Assembly: GCA_947579665.1 (NCBI GenBank)
Contig: OX388350.1
Location: forward strand, 91,035,152 to 91,099,151
Source of the DNA: Sympetrum striolatum
Lineage: Eukaryota > Arthropoda > Insecta > Odonata > Libellulidae
Length of the DNA stretch: 64,000 nucleotides
Direction: 5' to 3'
Positions 19,501 through 33,414 of this stretch are shown here, one piece after another (position 1 is the first letter of the stretch; the number at the start of each line of letters is the position of its first letter). Both the position numbers and the translations under genes were made by a program. The notes beneath the pieces are model-generated. The model searched no databases. It was not told where the DNA came from and saw only the letters and a list, made by a program, of their open reading frames with translations.

Positions 19501-22500
19501 ATGTTTCTAGGAAGAGCTGGAACTAAGAGTGCGTAGTCATCCTGAAAGAAAGCTAATTTCCTCGATCATACACACCTCCCCTTATAGTTACCACACACTA
19601 GCACAGAATCTAATTTCAGTAATTGCAAATTACGCGAGCGAGCAATAGGTTCAACGTTAAGAGAAAATGATTCGGTCTAATTATGAGTTTCCTTCCAAAA
19701 TACGACGAAGTTGAGATTTCAAGAAATTCGATTTAGACAGAAAATTGCTCATCTATTTCCGACGACATGTGATGAATTATTTGGTCCCTTTCATCGGTTT
19801 CTGATGAGCAGATAATTCTAATATTAATTTTCGTCGATGGAGTAACCTTTACACCATTGGCGGCGTGCAGTAACTACATAATGAAAATAACTAAGCTAGA
19901 TATTTTAAAATTTTTACGAACCAAATAATGGAATACACGGTTTTCGTATCATAATATTTAATATCAAATTATGTAATACCTAAATAATTTTTCCTGACGC
20001 AGTATTTTTACAAAATTCGATCGCGTTAAGATTTATCTGAATTCACTAATTTATCTTTCAACAGTCTGAAGTAGAAGCGAAGTCTTTAAAAAATTGAAAT
20101 TCTAAAGAAAAAGCAAATTGATAAAGACAATTTGATTGACAATATGTGGATTGTCGCACGTACATAAATCATCCATCTTTATCGATAATTTCCTAGGCAA
20201 GACCATTTTAAAATGCTGAGAAACCGGTCCATATGACCTTAATTATCGAGGCACCACTCTTATTCAACTCTGCTACTACTAGCTCTATTTCCCTATTCAA
20301 CAATAAGTAATTTCTTGATAAGCTTAGATGAGATACCATAGCTATAATAAATACAGACAGAAACATAAAACATAAGATATGTTACCATTGATATACTTTT
20401 AAAGTTTCGGCAGCGACTTTACAGTGAACCATTTTCCGCTCCTTATGTAAAACCTGTTCGTAAGTAGCAATGCAATCACACGGTTCCACACGAGGGAGTA
20501 AAATTGTTTACCTCTCGATCACGCGTGACATGGTTCACGTAGCAAGCCATCTCATTCCATCAGCAATTTGAGCTTATCGCGATTAAAAGCTAATACAAAT
20601 TTCCCCTCAAATTTTTCCTTACGCAGCCCATAAATTTTACGACCATCAGCTAAAAAGCTATCTCTTCACAAGCTGAATAATTCTGGGAAAATTCCAAAGA
20701 AAAACCAATAACAAGGAAAAACAGAAACTTACTCCTCAGAACCTTAAGATAGAGAGTACAAGAAATAGTCATTGTTTCCCTATAATCTCCAAAACTTTAG
20801 TTTAACTGAAACTTGATCATGAAAAATTTAATTTAAACGACTTCTATTACGTGCTTCCCGTTTTGGAATCACCAAAATTAAATTACTTTGTAACGCTACT
20901 CTCTCTAATAGCGGCTAAAAATATTTAAATTGGATACAGCTGAATTCTAAAAGAGCGTCCCGGATTCAGTAACACCAAAATTTGGTATTTCCCGATCTCT
21001 TCTCATTAGAATATAAACTCGAACTTAATTAGACAAAATACTGCTTCACAATGACAGAAGAATAAAAAGTATATACCAAGGAAACATTTTTTTTTGCTTT
21101 TGACCTTATTATGAGACATTGATGCAAAATCTGGAAGTTACTGTATTAGTAATTGATTCATTAGAGGTTAGAAATATGCAGTTTTGTGTACATTACCGCA
21201 AAAGAGTTGAATCTAAATTTTGCTACTTTTATTTGTCACCGTATGCGCAATCGAGCTCGGGGGCAAACAATTAATGGAATGCTCTGCCACGAGGTCAACA
21301 ATGAAAAGAGGATTCTCGGCGGGTTGATTGTTACCGAGTTCCAACTTCCGTGTAAAAGAAGATGGACAGCACGAATAACTGCGAGTAATTTTTCAAAATT
21401 CTGCAATGCAAGCATGAAGATAGGCTGCAATTTAAATCTGCAAATTCTGATGATACAGATAGTGCAATGTCACTCCAAGTGACTCAGCAAAATATGCAAT
21501 TCCGAGCGAAATCTCGAGCGAAACTTTTCCAGTTCCGCTGAAACATGAAGATAAGCTTGACTTCCGGAATATTCTTCTTCTGTTTTTGTATGGAAGGAAT
21601 TAGCATCGCTAAAAGTTTCTGCCTCGAGGTAAGTTCTTGAATAAGTGCCGTTCACCTCTCTTTTCGCGCACCGAATGGCTACTTCCCTCTGTATCCCTTC
21701 CTCTTGGTTTTTCCTTCAATCATCTACTTCTGCTAACCTTATCTCTCCATCTTATCCTACCCATCTGTCGCCATAACTGCATCTCTGTACATTCCTAATA
21801 TTTATATTTCTTTCTTCATTGCCCTCGTTCCCATAAACTGCTACACTCTAAATGCAACTTAAAGCAAACTTTTTCCTTAAATCCATATAGATACATCTAG
21901 TTGTCTTAATGAACCTAATTTCTCCAAATGGAAGCGAAATTTCAACAATTACTAAGGTTGTCTTCTTTTTAGGGTTTTAGGTTAGAAGCGAATATAAAAT
22001 GGCAGACATAAAAAGCACTTCACGTTTTATGTTGTTGAAGTGCACAAGATGAACTTTGAAATCAACAAGATTCTCGATAATACAAAAAATGCGGTCCCTT
22101 CGGAAGAAAATAGACTTAAAAGGGTCAAGTAGATGCTAAACTGTTGATGTACAACTTTGCCCTAACTACAGAAAAGAATACGACGAGTAATTGACGATTT
22201 GTGATCAGTATCTCGAATAAGAATCTGCATTATGTATACCACAGACCTTAGAGGTCAAATTGGACGAGAAAAACAAGAGTTATTTGGCACAAGAACTGAT
22301 TTTCGATAAAACAACTTCGTTTAAGTTTCACCGATGGATTCAGAATGATACTAGGCCACAAAAATCCTCCAAATGAAATTGAATATAGGATAAGAATTTT
22401 GCTCTAAAAAGCATAACAGTAAGTCTAGCCGATCAAAATATGAGCGTAAATTAATAAATAGATGGTAAGAAAAGCCGTTTTAAAAATTAATTCTTTCCGA

Positions 22501-24200
22501 AAACGATGTGCTCTATTGTCAGACTAAAGAGTGGTTCGAACCCCTTACCCCTGAAAGACGGCTTAGACATAGAAAAAGCATTTGCAATGCGTACGATATT
22601 TATGATATTCGTGCGATTTTATGAATAGAATACGATACTAGTCATTTGTTGAATGACGGGCAAAAATTCTGTTCGATGCAATATTCAGACAATTTAAGCG
22701 GACCTTTTAGGGTTTAACAGTCATTAGGGCGTACGTTCATGATATGGAACACCTATAAATACAAGAATTCTCCAAAATTTCATTTTACATTACAATTACG
22801 AGATACAGTTAAAGGGGTAATACAACAAAATTTTTGTAGTAAAGATATCATGTTAATGTTGCGAGAATGTGAAAAAACAAGTCACCAAAAATATAGCTGT
22901 AGCTTTCTTTTTGATGACTTGTTTTTTCACTATTTAGCTAATGAAGCATCAAACCAGTCTACATACGACAGTGATTAATGTCGAACTAACCGAAGGAATA
23001 TAATTCCTCGGATGCCCCAATTTTGTAAATAATATTTGTTACGTGACGAATTCATTCATTCACGAATTATGGGACTTAGAAATTCTAAAGTGAAAGAAAT
23101 ATAATCGGCCCCACAATCATCTATTTTTTCATCTTTTAGGAGTATTTATGTACGCGTTTTTTCGTAAGTTGTCGGTCTTTCACTGGTTCTTACACAGAGC
23201 CGATCATGCGAACCAAGTCCTAAGTAATGAAGTGATAAAACTTAGTACATTTTCCACACGATTTAAAGTTTTATTTCTTAGTTCCTTCAATGGCTTTCAA
23301 CTAAGTATCACCTGAACATTTAGATTTCACAAGCCTTGACCTTTCATGGGCTTCATATTTATGAAATGCCTCGCAGAATGAGTAACTACTGAGATCTAAT
23401 GGCATCTACTAGTATTACTGGAAGTAGCCTATCTATTTTGTGGAGTTAAAATATGTACATGTTATCGATACCAGCGGTCTGGGACATTATCTAAACAGAC
23501 GTCCGCCCTGAAGAAATGCGGCGATAGTACTTAATTCCGTTTCAAACATTACTAAGGAGAAAGGTTATTCGCAAGAATCTGAACAGAGCGGGTCAAAGCG
23601 ACATTCGAGGTTTGAAGGATCCATGTCATACTTTCACGGTTTCGGGATTTCCGAACGTAATTCAAGATAAAGAGATCGAAAGATAGTATTTCACGGAACG
23701 AAAATAGAGGTAAGTAACGAAAAAGCAAGTTTCCTTCCGGTTCGATGGTGGCGATGACTAGCGAAAGAAGAGGTATGCGGAGTGGGGAAAATTAGAGCGA
23801 AGGAGTACTGGATGAACTGTTACCCCTCCTGTGATATTTCTGCACATTCGCGATGACTTGTCGAAGCAGCAAAGGAAACTAAAGGAGGCCAGTCACTCCA
23901 CAGAGCTACTCGGGAGGCAGAGCACTCGAAAAAGTAAGTCAATTTCTACTTATCAATATGACATTAAGCTGTCAATCTGACAAGTACGAAACTAATTCGT
24001 GATATGCATGCTGTTAGGGTCAGAATTTAGAATAAGATACGTAAATAAAATTGTAAGCCATGCTTATGAGTGTGATCAAGGATAAATAATTACGAAGTAA
24101 GTTGATAAGATTTTACTAAAACGTCCAAAAATCTAAAGCTTACTATGTATGACCATACTTATGGAGAGCAGCGGCGTGTGTAGTATCTTACTAAGAGACA
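19501..24200. other. cnc: CpG-rich part of a cnc intron
   Basis: No exon and no clear transposon was recognised. The only distinct structures are the hairpin at 22869-22930 and a pyrimidine-rich stretch at about 21655-21850. The complement of that stretch faintly resembles the tail of a LINE, too weak to call. The CpG content and scarcity of transposons set it apart from the DNA on both sides. Confidence 0.45.
22869..22930. repeat. Hairpin of pre-miRNA size
   Basis: GTGAAAAAACAAGTCACCAA plus AAA (22869-22891) pairs with TTTTTGATGACTTGTTTTTTCAC (22908-22930) with one C-A mismatch. That gives 22 of 23 pairs, a loop of 16 nt and 62 nt in total. It could be a microRNA precursor or a tiny foldback repeat. 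Confidence 0.55.
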
Positions 24201-25556
24201 ATTGACATGACTTAAAAGGCAAATTTTGGTAGTTAGAGGATGGTGACTAAGAATCTTTCACTGCTTTACAATTTTCGAAAAATAAACAATGCCAATAATT
24301 TAAAATGGGCAGTAAACTAAACAGTTGTAAATGGAGAAGAGGCAGAATTCTTGGGCTGCTGAGCAGGGTGGATCGAAAAAACCTTTTTTTCGAAATTGGT
24401 CAACGGCTAGTGCTTAAAGTTCGTGGTCCTTGTAACACGTAAAACATTTCAACACGATCGAATTATGTCTAGAGGCTGCGAATTTTAGTCAAGATTTTAA
24501 ATTTTTGTGAAAAATGTCAAATTTTTGCATTTTTTCCTGAAGGTTTCTCAATGTTTCCGAAGTGATTTAATGTGAAAAAGGACATATGGTTGTTGCTTAA
24601 TATTAAAGATTCAGTACGTTTGAATCAAGGAAAATGGATTCTCAGTTTGCCAAAATTCGTCAAAATACGCAAAATATACAGAAATCTTACAGATGTTGAT
24701 TAGACAGTAGGGTGGGTCATTTTGTTTTTTTTCTGATAGTAATGTAATGCCCGGCAATACTGGCACACCCACATTACTGATATCTTAATGGCACTTAATT
24801 TCTGTTTTGATAACGGCCAGGAAAAGAATCTGAGTATAAACAATCAAACTGCAGCAGGAAATAAGAATAAAAAGGGATCTGAATGAAATATGTGAATAAA
24901 ATAGGAGGAAAGAATCTTGTGAAATATTGAACAACTGTTCTGAAAGAGAAGCCATTCATGTATATGTACACTCCTGGCCAAAATTAACGCAGCACCGGCC
25001 GTAAGGATCGCTAGGGAGGTGCTGCGTTAATTTTGGCCAGGAGTGTACATAAAGTGGATTTTATAGCAACAATTGTCAATATTAGGTTAAAGACCGTGTC
25101 ATCTTGACGAATAACTCATTAAAGGGACTTGAATGAAATGATTCAAAACTGCAATGTCATCATTAGAAAAGATGATAGACAATAGTGAAATCTGAATGTA
25201 ATAAAAAAGTAGGTATCAACAACAATTGTTAATTTTCTTCTATTCTATATTTATATTAAACATTTATTTTATCTTCAATCTAGTTGTATAAAATCTTCAT
25301 TAAAAATGAGCAATTTTGACTCACAAACAAAAACGTAGAGGATTGAATTTTTATAATTAAAGTGTCAGAATTCAGGCTTTCTTCATCATTTAGTATCGAT
25401 AATGCTGAAAGTTTTATAATTTGAAGGAGTGTGCTAAAGCAACATCTCGCAATGGTTTCCAATTTGAAATTCAAAGATCTTTTGTATTTTCAACATTACT
25501 AATGATAACATAAGAAGAAAGTGATCAAAGTACATCAAACTTATACATTTATATTA
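24201..25556. other. cnc: AT-rich, CpG-poor intron DNA
   Basis: It contains the hairpin element at 24964-25050. A motif AGGGTGG(A/G)TC occurs at about 24364 and 24711 in the same orientation, perhaps marking another decayed repeat. No exon was seen. Confidence 0.4.
24964..25050. mobile_element. Tc1/mariner-type hairpin MITE, 87 bp
   Basis: Two perfect 33-nt arms (24964-24996 and 25018-25050), beginning TGTACACTCCTGGCCAAAAT, surround a 21-nt spacer. The ends CACTCCTGGCCAAAATTAA flanked by TA resemble Tc1/mariner termini (CAGTGCTGGCCAAAA-type). The perfect arms suggest a young insertion. Confidence 0.75.
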
Positions 25557-27241
<1,685 letters not shown>

Positions 27242-27526
27242 TACTATTAAAGTTAAATAACATAATCAGAAGAATAAATGAGAGATCTTGATTTTGAACA
27301 GAACTAGCAAAGCTGAATAATTCCTGCTGCAAAAACTTATTTGTTTAACTTGCCTTATTTAGGGAAAATGAAAATAATTAATGTACTTGAGACACTGTCT
27401 TCTTCATACTGACAGCAAGATGCTATGCCCAAGTCTACTCATGCAACCTAATTAAAACAGCCATTAAAATCTCAAAATTACTAATTAAAAAGGCTCATTT
27501 GCTTGAAAGTCATACCAATGCAAGTA

Positions 27527-30258
27527 CAGTAAAACTTCTCGGGAGCGACCACCCTCCGTTCTGAGGAAAATCGGTCGTTGAGGGGGGTTGGTCTCTTTGA
27601 GAAGTATTAACATTGAGCTGCTTAAAACGTTTTTATCGATTTAGAAACAATAATTCAGTAGTAAAAATTAAGAAAAATATACAATCTAATTTTATTATTT
27701 TTATTTTAATAATATACAAAAAACGAAGTCGTACTATTTTTTTACAATACGTATTTATTTTCTTTGAAATTAGAGGAAATTTCTATTTGTTTCATTTTTT
27801 TTTTGATTTTTCAGAAAGTACCTCTTTTTCCGACTTATTTTTCAGTTCTGAAAATAGACTACTTATTGAATTGTCTTTCATTTGCAAATTTAAAATCATA
27901 TAGTCTATTTGTTTTAACGCTTGCTGCGCTGTCATCGTAGGTTCGACCGCCTGTTGAATGATGTCAGCAGGGGAACTTTCATCTTCAGATTCGGAATTTG
28001 CGCCTATAAAAGGCATAAAATATAAGTCTTAGTATTTTTTTAAATATTTTAAGCATAACGATTAAAAAAAATAATATGCACACTTACCTTGGGCAATAGC
28101 ATCCTGTATTAAGCGGTCTTCCCAATTTTCGCTGAGATTATCAAAGCATTCTAAGTTGTCCTCGCACTCCAGAGACTCCAGATCATAATCAATCCCTGCC
28201 AGTTGCGAAAGCTCCTCTATTTCACCAATAGCATCAGAGTCATCGAAAGAAAAAATTTTTCCAATTTGGAATTAGTGAGTCCACAACTGGCGAAACACTT
28301 TGTGATTAAGTCCACATCTAAGTCCTTCCAGGTGCGTTTGGTCCATCCCACGGCGTCGGCAACTGTTATCTTTTTGGCCAGGTCGATAGCATTTTCACAT
28401 TTTTCCATTCTTGCAATAATGGATCTCAAAACGTATCTCCTGTATTCTAACTTGAACCATTTGATAACGCCATGGTCTAGGGGTTGAAGCTTGGAGGTCG
28501 CATTTGGTGGCAAAAACAACAGTTTCACATTCTTTAACACAGCTTGATGTTTGTGACAAGTCGCATTATCTAAAATAAGGAGCAAGCTCTTTACGCTTAA
28601 AACATCGTGGATTCTTTGATTTCCAAATCATCAAAGGTTTCATTTTCTCTCCTGCTGCGCTAACACAAAATGCTATAGTCATTCTTTCTTTAGCTTGTTT
28701 CCCCCCTTTGGAGTCTGCCGACTTGAGCATCATGCTCTTATTTGGAAGAGCACGGAAAAAGAGACCAGTTTCATCAATATTAAAAATGTCACGGTCATCG
28801 TATCCTGCTAAGAAAAATGGAAGTCTTGTTTGCCAATCATCACTGACATTTTCACCTACATCGGCAGCTTCTCCACACAATGCGCGGAACACAATGTTGT
28901 TTCTTGTTCTAAACTTGTCGAGCCATCCGTTGCTTGCATTGAAGTCTTTTATTCCAAGGGCCTCTGCGATCTCTAGGGCTTTTTCTTTCATCAAAGCTCC
29001 GCTTATTGGGATATTCTTGGACCGTGCTGTTTTAAACCATTCCAATAATGCTTCATTTACGTCTGGAAATTTTTCTGTCCTCATTCTCTTCACTCCTCTG
29101 AACTTAAAATCTTCCTATTCTTTGCGGAGATCAACTTTTTCTTTAATGATTTTGTTTATTTGAGTTTTTCCACAGTTAAACAAATCCGCCAACTTTCTCT
29201 CCGATTTTCCTTTTTCATGCAACTCGTTAACTTCAACTCGCTGCTCCAAACTTAAAATCACTCGTTCCTTAGAAATGTTGAGAGCTCTTTAGCGTAAATT
29301 GCAAATGAATTTTTGGATAACTGATGCATTACCCATCCCCCCCTTATTTTAGACACAACAACCCCCCCCCATCCACAAACATATGATGTCCAATGATAGA
29401 GATTGTCCATCCTCTTGAGGGGCTTGACTCTTTTCCATTGGCGAGAGGGTCGTAAAAATTCTCAGAAGACAGAAAGCCTTCAAACATTGGATTGCAATGG
29501 GATTAACCCCCCTCCCTCCAGCCCTGACAAGTTGCACAAAGAAGACTCCCAATCTTGTGTGACAACCCGAGTGATTTGTTTTTGAAAGGGCGTGTCAAGA
29601 AGAGAGGAGTTTCATGCTGACTTTACCTCAACACAATAGAGAGCACAGATCGGACTATAACTAAAAGGAAAAAAGGAACACGGCTGTTTTATTAACATTA
29701 AGAGTTAAAAGAGCTCCAAATAGCCGTTTTTTGCACACAAACCGTCGTGCGGAAGTACTCTATCCATAGGGAGTTAAGGTTAACTGTTACTAAGGTATTT
29801 TAAGCGTATTATCTCGATAGGTATTTCGGAAACTGTGTTTCCATCTTCGGGAGAACTTTGGACTATAACACCTTACTTTGGCCACGGAAAAAATGTCACC
29901 GGACATAATGGCCCTATACCTTGTCAACTACAGTTAAAGGAATAAAAGTAGCTTCTTATTGTAAACTCGGGAAATTCGTCCATCCATCACAACCATCACA
30001 ATGGTCGTAGGTCATTCAAAATACGAAAGGACGAAAAGGGTCAACCATGTACAGTAGCGGTGGAAAAGCTATATTTTGTTTTGGAAAAAGTGACCCCCAA
30101 ACGACCTCAAATCCGGTCGTAACCAGAGGGATGGTCTGGTCTGTTCGAGAGGTATTTTTAACATTAAGCGTATAGGGAAAAAAATCGGTGCCTTGAAAAC
30201 TTGGCCGTTTGCGGAGGTGGTCGTTTAATAGAGGTGGTCTGTTGTAGAAGTTTTACTG
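27527..30258 (-). mobile_element. pogo/Tigger-type DNA transposon 2 (dead)
   Basis: The ends CAGTAAAACTTCT are inverted, flanked by TA. Subterminal repeats of the type GGTCG and GGTGGTC follow. The 2732-bp element carries one transposase reading order on the minus strand and a non-coding right part (29290-30258). It is a different lineage from element 1, 286 bp away. Confidence 0.9.
27792..29270 (-). pseudogene. Tigger/jerky-type transposase, broken
   Basis: In order on the minus strand: a psq-type helix-turn-helix (LEQRVEVNELHEKGKSERKL, ...CGKTQINKII), then an in-frame TAG at about 29115; a CENP-B-type domain (KFPDVNEALLEWFKTARSKN, SNGWLDKFRTRNNIVFRAL); and the catalytic DDE domain with IFNIDETGLFF (Asp 1), LLILDNATCHK (Asp 2) and FLPPNATSKLQPLDHGVI (Asp 3). 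At about 28590 some tens of residues expected between NPRCFK and LLLILDNA are missing and the frame shifts. A second shift lies in a T-run at about 28255. A GTAAGT...TTTATAG intron (about 28090-28005) appears to separate a C-terminal exon (27792-28004). Confidence 0.9.
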
Positions 30259-30296
30259 TACTAATAATAATATTTTTCAAGCCATTTCTCTATTAA

Positions 30297-30346
30297 TTAT
30301 GCCTAATATCTATCACACATGTGAAAGATATCAATATTAGGCATAA
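30297..30346. repeat. Short inverted repeat
   Basis: TTATGCCTAATAT (30297-30309) and its exact complement (30334-30346) are separated by 24 nt. It lies 39 bp beyond the end of the second Tigger element and is not part of it. Confidence 0.6.
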
Positions 30347-30958
30347 CCTATCAAATACAGTATTTAATATTGCGTCGATCAATGGAGTCAAGATGGAGAT
30401 GACTTAACACAGCGTTTCTCATACACATCAATTCGGAGGAGCCAATTTGCCCAGTCACTACTGATTCTGCAATTTTAGACTCTGTCAACTGAAGAGGACT
30501 GGGAAAGAGGCAAACCATGACAATGCAACAAATTAGGATGACAAGTATCTCTATTAGATCAAGAGACAAATTATTAATTTACCATTAAATATTTTATTTA
30601 ATTAAAACCCTGCCATAATTTTGATTTCAAACAATTGCCAAGATCATATTTAAGGATATTTGCATTATTATCTATATAAATTACTGTTATAATTAATGAA
30701 ATATGTCCTTAAGTATATTTGGTCTCAAAATTATGTTTGATTTCCTAGAGCAAAAATGATCCTAAAACCTCATTAAGTGCAATTGAAAAAGATGACCTGT
30801 AAAAAAGTTCAACCAGAATGGAGGTAGTGAAGCCATCGTGAGCACACATGAATATCAGAACTTGAAGGAGATGTATAATGCATCTTCATGAAAGCTGTTT
30901 CTTAATTTTAGATAGGTTAAATAATTTTGCCCCCTGCAAAAGTTGTGACATGCCTCAC

Positions 30959-31142
30959 CTTCGTTCACAGCCATGTCCATCAATTGGAGGTCTTCTTCGT
31001 TGAGGATGGACGAGAGGAGTCCATCGGCCGATGGAGGCACTCCTGAGCAAGCACCATGATGAAGCTCTGGCTGAGGAAATGTTGGTGTCACTGGAGCACC
31101 GCCACTTGGTGAAGATGCTCCAGATGAAGATGAGTTCTGCTG
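30959..31142 (-). CDS. cnc: cnc exon with LLSSILNEEDLQLMDMAVNEG motif
   Basis: 184 nt, donor GTGAGG, phase 0 in and phase 1 out. It encodes QQNSSSSGASSPSGGAPVTP, then GVPPSADGLLSSILNEEDL and QLMDMAVNE, which joins G-MYTMRMLEG. The 'S.L.DEDL.LMDM.' motif is a conserved acidic/hydrophobic segment of insect Cnc B and C forms and is absent from the short form. The acceptor TTCCTTCAG is followed by CAGCAG, so the splice may slip by one or two codons (NAGNAG), removing one or two Gln. Confidence 0.93.
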
Positions 31143-31875
31143 CTGAAGGAATTTTCGATTTGTGAGTACAGTGAATACAGTTACAACTATAAGTCAGCAA
31201 TAATTCTCAAAAGAATCCCATGACTAGCGTACACTACAATATGCCTGTTGGTCCTGCTTTAGCAGTAAAATGTTAATGGTAAAAGATAAGAGGGTTGATT
31301 TGCTTTCATAGGGATAGAGCTAAACAAAATGGTTCCTTTTTGATGCTGCATAACACATCATTGATGATTCCTATCATATTCATACTAGCATTTAAAAATT
31401 TTCCAAACCTCAAATAAAATAAATTTTACTGGAGATTTATTGAGCAAAATACAACTTTGAATACATTTTGGTTTTATTAAAAGCACCTTCAGTAATTTAT
31501 AGAGATATCATCAACAAGTTTAAGATACTGAGTAACTTAAAGTTAACTAGCATGACAGTAGATGTCCTACGGGATACATCATAGATGAACATTCGAACAA
31601 ACATCGCATTAAATCTTCTTTATTCGAAAGATTCCCTTCCTACATTATGAAGCATATGGGATTTGTGGAAGCAATACTTCATAATAATTAATATCTTTCG
31701 CTGCACCTCTTCACGAACACATGTCATACATTAAGTGCATACTCATACACTAACTAGTAACATCGCTCTTGAACTTCATCACTGATCTTTAGACATCAAG
31801 TACAGATGGAAGTGACACATTTAGCATGTGCAAATTTTATGACAAATCTTTACAATACTAGAATATCAAACATAC
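31143..31875 (-). other. cnc: cnc intron
   Basis: GT-AG intron (donor GTATGT). It is AT-rich and no element was recognised. Confidence 0.8.
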
Positions 31876-32129
31876 CTGATAGAACAAGAACTCTGCTGAA
31901 GAATGGTTGGGGATGTGGTGGTGATTTGGTGGGAGATGGTGATGCTGTTGCATGTGGTGGTGCATGGGAGTGGGGCACGTCGGAGGCTCAGTTTTAAAGC
32001 CCATCCCCATGCCATCCAAACCATTGCCCATTCCAGATACATTATCACCTCCAGCGCCATTGAGGCTCATGGAAGTGGCGAGGGCCGATCCCAGGTCACT
32101 TGCTGCAGAGCAACCTCCTGGGGTGCCTC
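31876..32129 (-). CDS. cnc: cnc exon, Gly/Met- and His-rich
   Basis: 254 nt, acceptor TTTGTAG, donor CAG|GTATGT. It encodes GTPGGCSAASDLGSALATSM, SLNGAGGDNVSGMGNGLDG, FKTEPPTCPTP, then a His-rich run (MHHHMQQHHHLPPNHHH) and SSAEFLFYQ. 'GSA.(A/V)TSM.L' and the His-rich stretch parallel the region of Drosophila CncC before the LMDM motif. FKTEP has the form of a sumoylation site (hydrophobic-K-x-E), which is an inference only. Confidence 0.88.
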
Positions 32130-32301
32130 CTACAAATTAACATGTATAAATTCCAATTATTTTAAATATTTATTATATTTCCCTTGTTTTACTGATTACA
32201 ATGGGACCAATAAGAAGCAGCATGTTTTTTACTGCTTGAGACAATTGCAGTACAATTTCTAATTTCAGTTAGCATTTTCATGCATAACTATACTCAAGGT
32301 A

Positions 32302-32632
32302 GTGGTCTGCATCGGCCGAAAATTTCAGCCCAAGCCCGGCCCCTTCGTCATTGAACCCGAGCCCGACCTGAATGTTGATACTAATTTTCGACCTGAAACT
32401 TTGCATAAATCGCCCTGTAATAAATTGTTGTGAATTGTGAACAAATACATTTTTTTTAACCTTTCACGAAGACCGATCATTTTGTTTAAGCATCGCATTA
32501 CAACTTTAAGAGGCTTTTGCCGCTATGCAAGAAACTAACGCTCTTTAAGAATTAATAATTCTCTCCTTCCTGAATCCCGAGCCCGATGGACTGCCTGCTC
32601 ACCCAGCCTGAGACAGGCCCATGCAGACTCAA
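32302..32632 (+). mobile_element. Dispersed repeat family B, copy 1
   Basis: About 330 bp that recurs in the same orientation at 41761-42096. The ends are inverted: GGTCTGCATCGGCC on the left and GGCCCATGCAGACT on the right. Both copies carry runs of GCCCGGCCCGA/GCCCGAGCCCG near the ends and AAGAGGCTTTTGCCNNTATG plus CAAGAAACTAAC in the middle. The form is that of a non-autonomous DNA element, perhaps hAT-related. Confidence 0.65.
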
Positions 32633-33173
32633 GGACAAAAATATTTTACTGCTTTTTAAGTCCATGTGCATTTGAGCTCTCTTCCATATGTATGTGTTTT
32701 TAACAATTTAAAAACCTTCAAATAACCAAATATCTCCTGCAATCATCTTTCACTTGGCTATTTTACAAACATATTTCCCCTACTCTTGCAAATGTAATTG
32801 GCACCTCATGTTTTGTTTTTATTCATATAGTTTTAGCCTAGATGTTTTACAATATGTTGATTCATAAGATATTGGGTGAGCTCATAGCACTCAACGTGTG
32901 ACAAGTACACTTACCAAGTAGTGCACAATACATGGATAACAGGCTTTAGAGATGGTAATATCTGCATTCTTACAATTATATTATAAAAAGCATCCAGGCA
33001 TTAATTGGGATGCATACTTTAAATGTTTACATCTTAATAGAACACATTTTGGAAATGTATCATTACTTTGAGAAGTTTCACATGTTCAACTACCGATTTA
33101 ATGCGTGAGGAAGTTCGTGTTACCGATGAATCGAATATATTGTCATTTGACACAAGATGGAGAAAAATTTATC

Positions 33174-33414
33174 TTTCATTTACTTTTGTCACAGCCTTGA
33201 TCATGGCTGAGATGAAATGAAAGCTACTGAGGTATGAGTGGACAATTGCACTGATCAATGTCTCTTGTTAAGAACTGTCAAGAAAAGTGTTACTTGTACA
33301 GTCATTGCGCTTCACTTGCGTGTTCATGTTCGGCTTATAACTTTCTGCTTCAGTGAAGAAAGCAAGGGCATACTACATCACTCCTCATTCCTCTCTGTGC
33401 CCTCTTAGTAGCTC
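33174..33414 (-). repeat. Dispersed repeat family A, copy 2
   Basis: This is the reverse complement of 5085-5342 with scattered differences over its whole length. Matching blocks include AAGAAAGCAAGGGCATACTA and TACTTTTGTCAC. It lies inside a cnc intron, while copy 1 lies downstream of the gene. Confidence 0.6.

Noticed and set aside
21655..21850. Pyrimidine-rich stretch whose complement faintly resembles a LINE tail
   Set aside because: Only isolated short motifs could be read; not enough to separate it from chance.
22520..22545. GGTTCGAACC box-B-like sequence
   Set aside because: The motif is self-complementary and no box A or tRNA fold was found on either strand.
23460..23475. TATCGATA insulator-type (DREF/BEAF) motif near a CpG boundary
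   Set aside because: A single 8-mer in 64 kb is expected by chance and no paired site was found.
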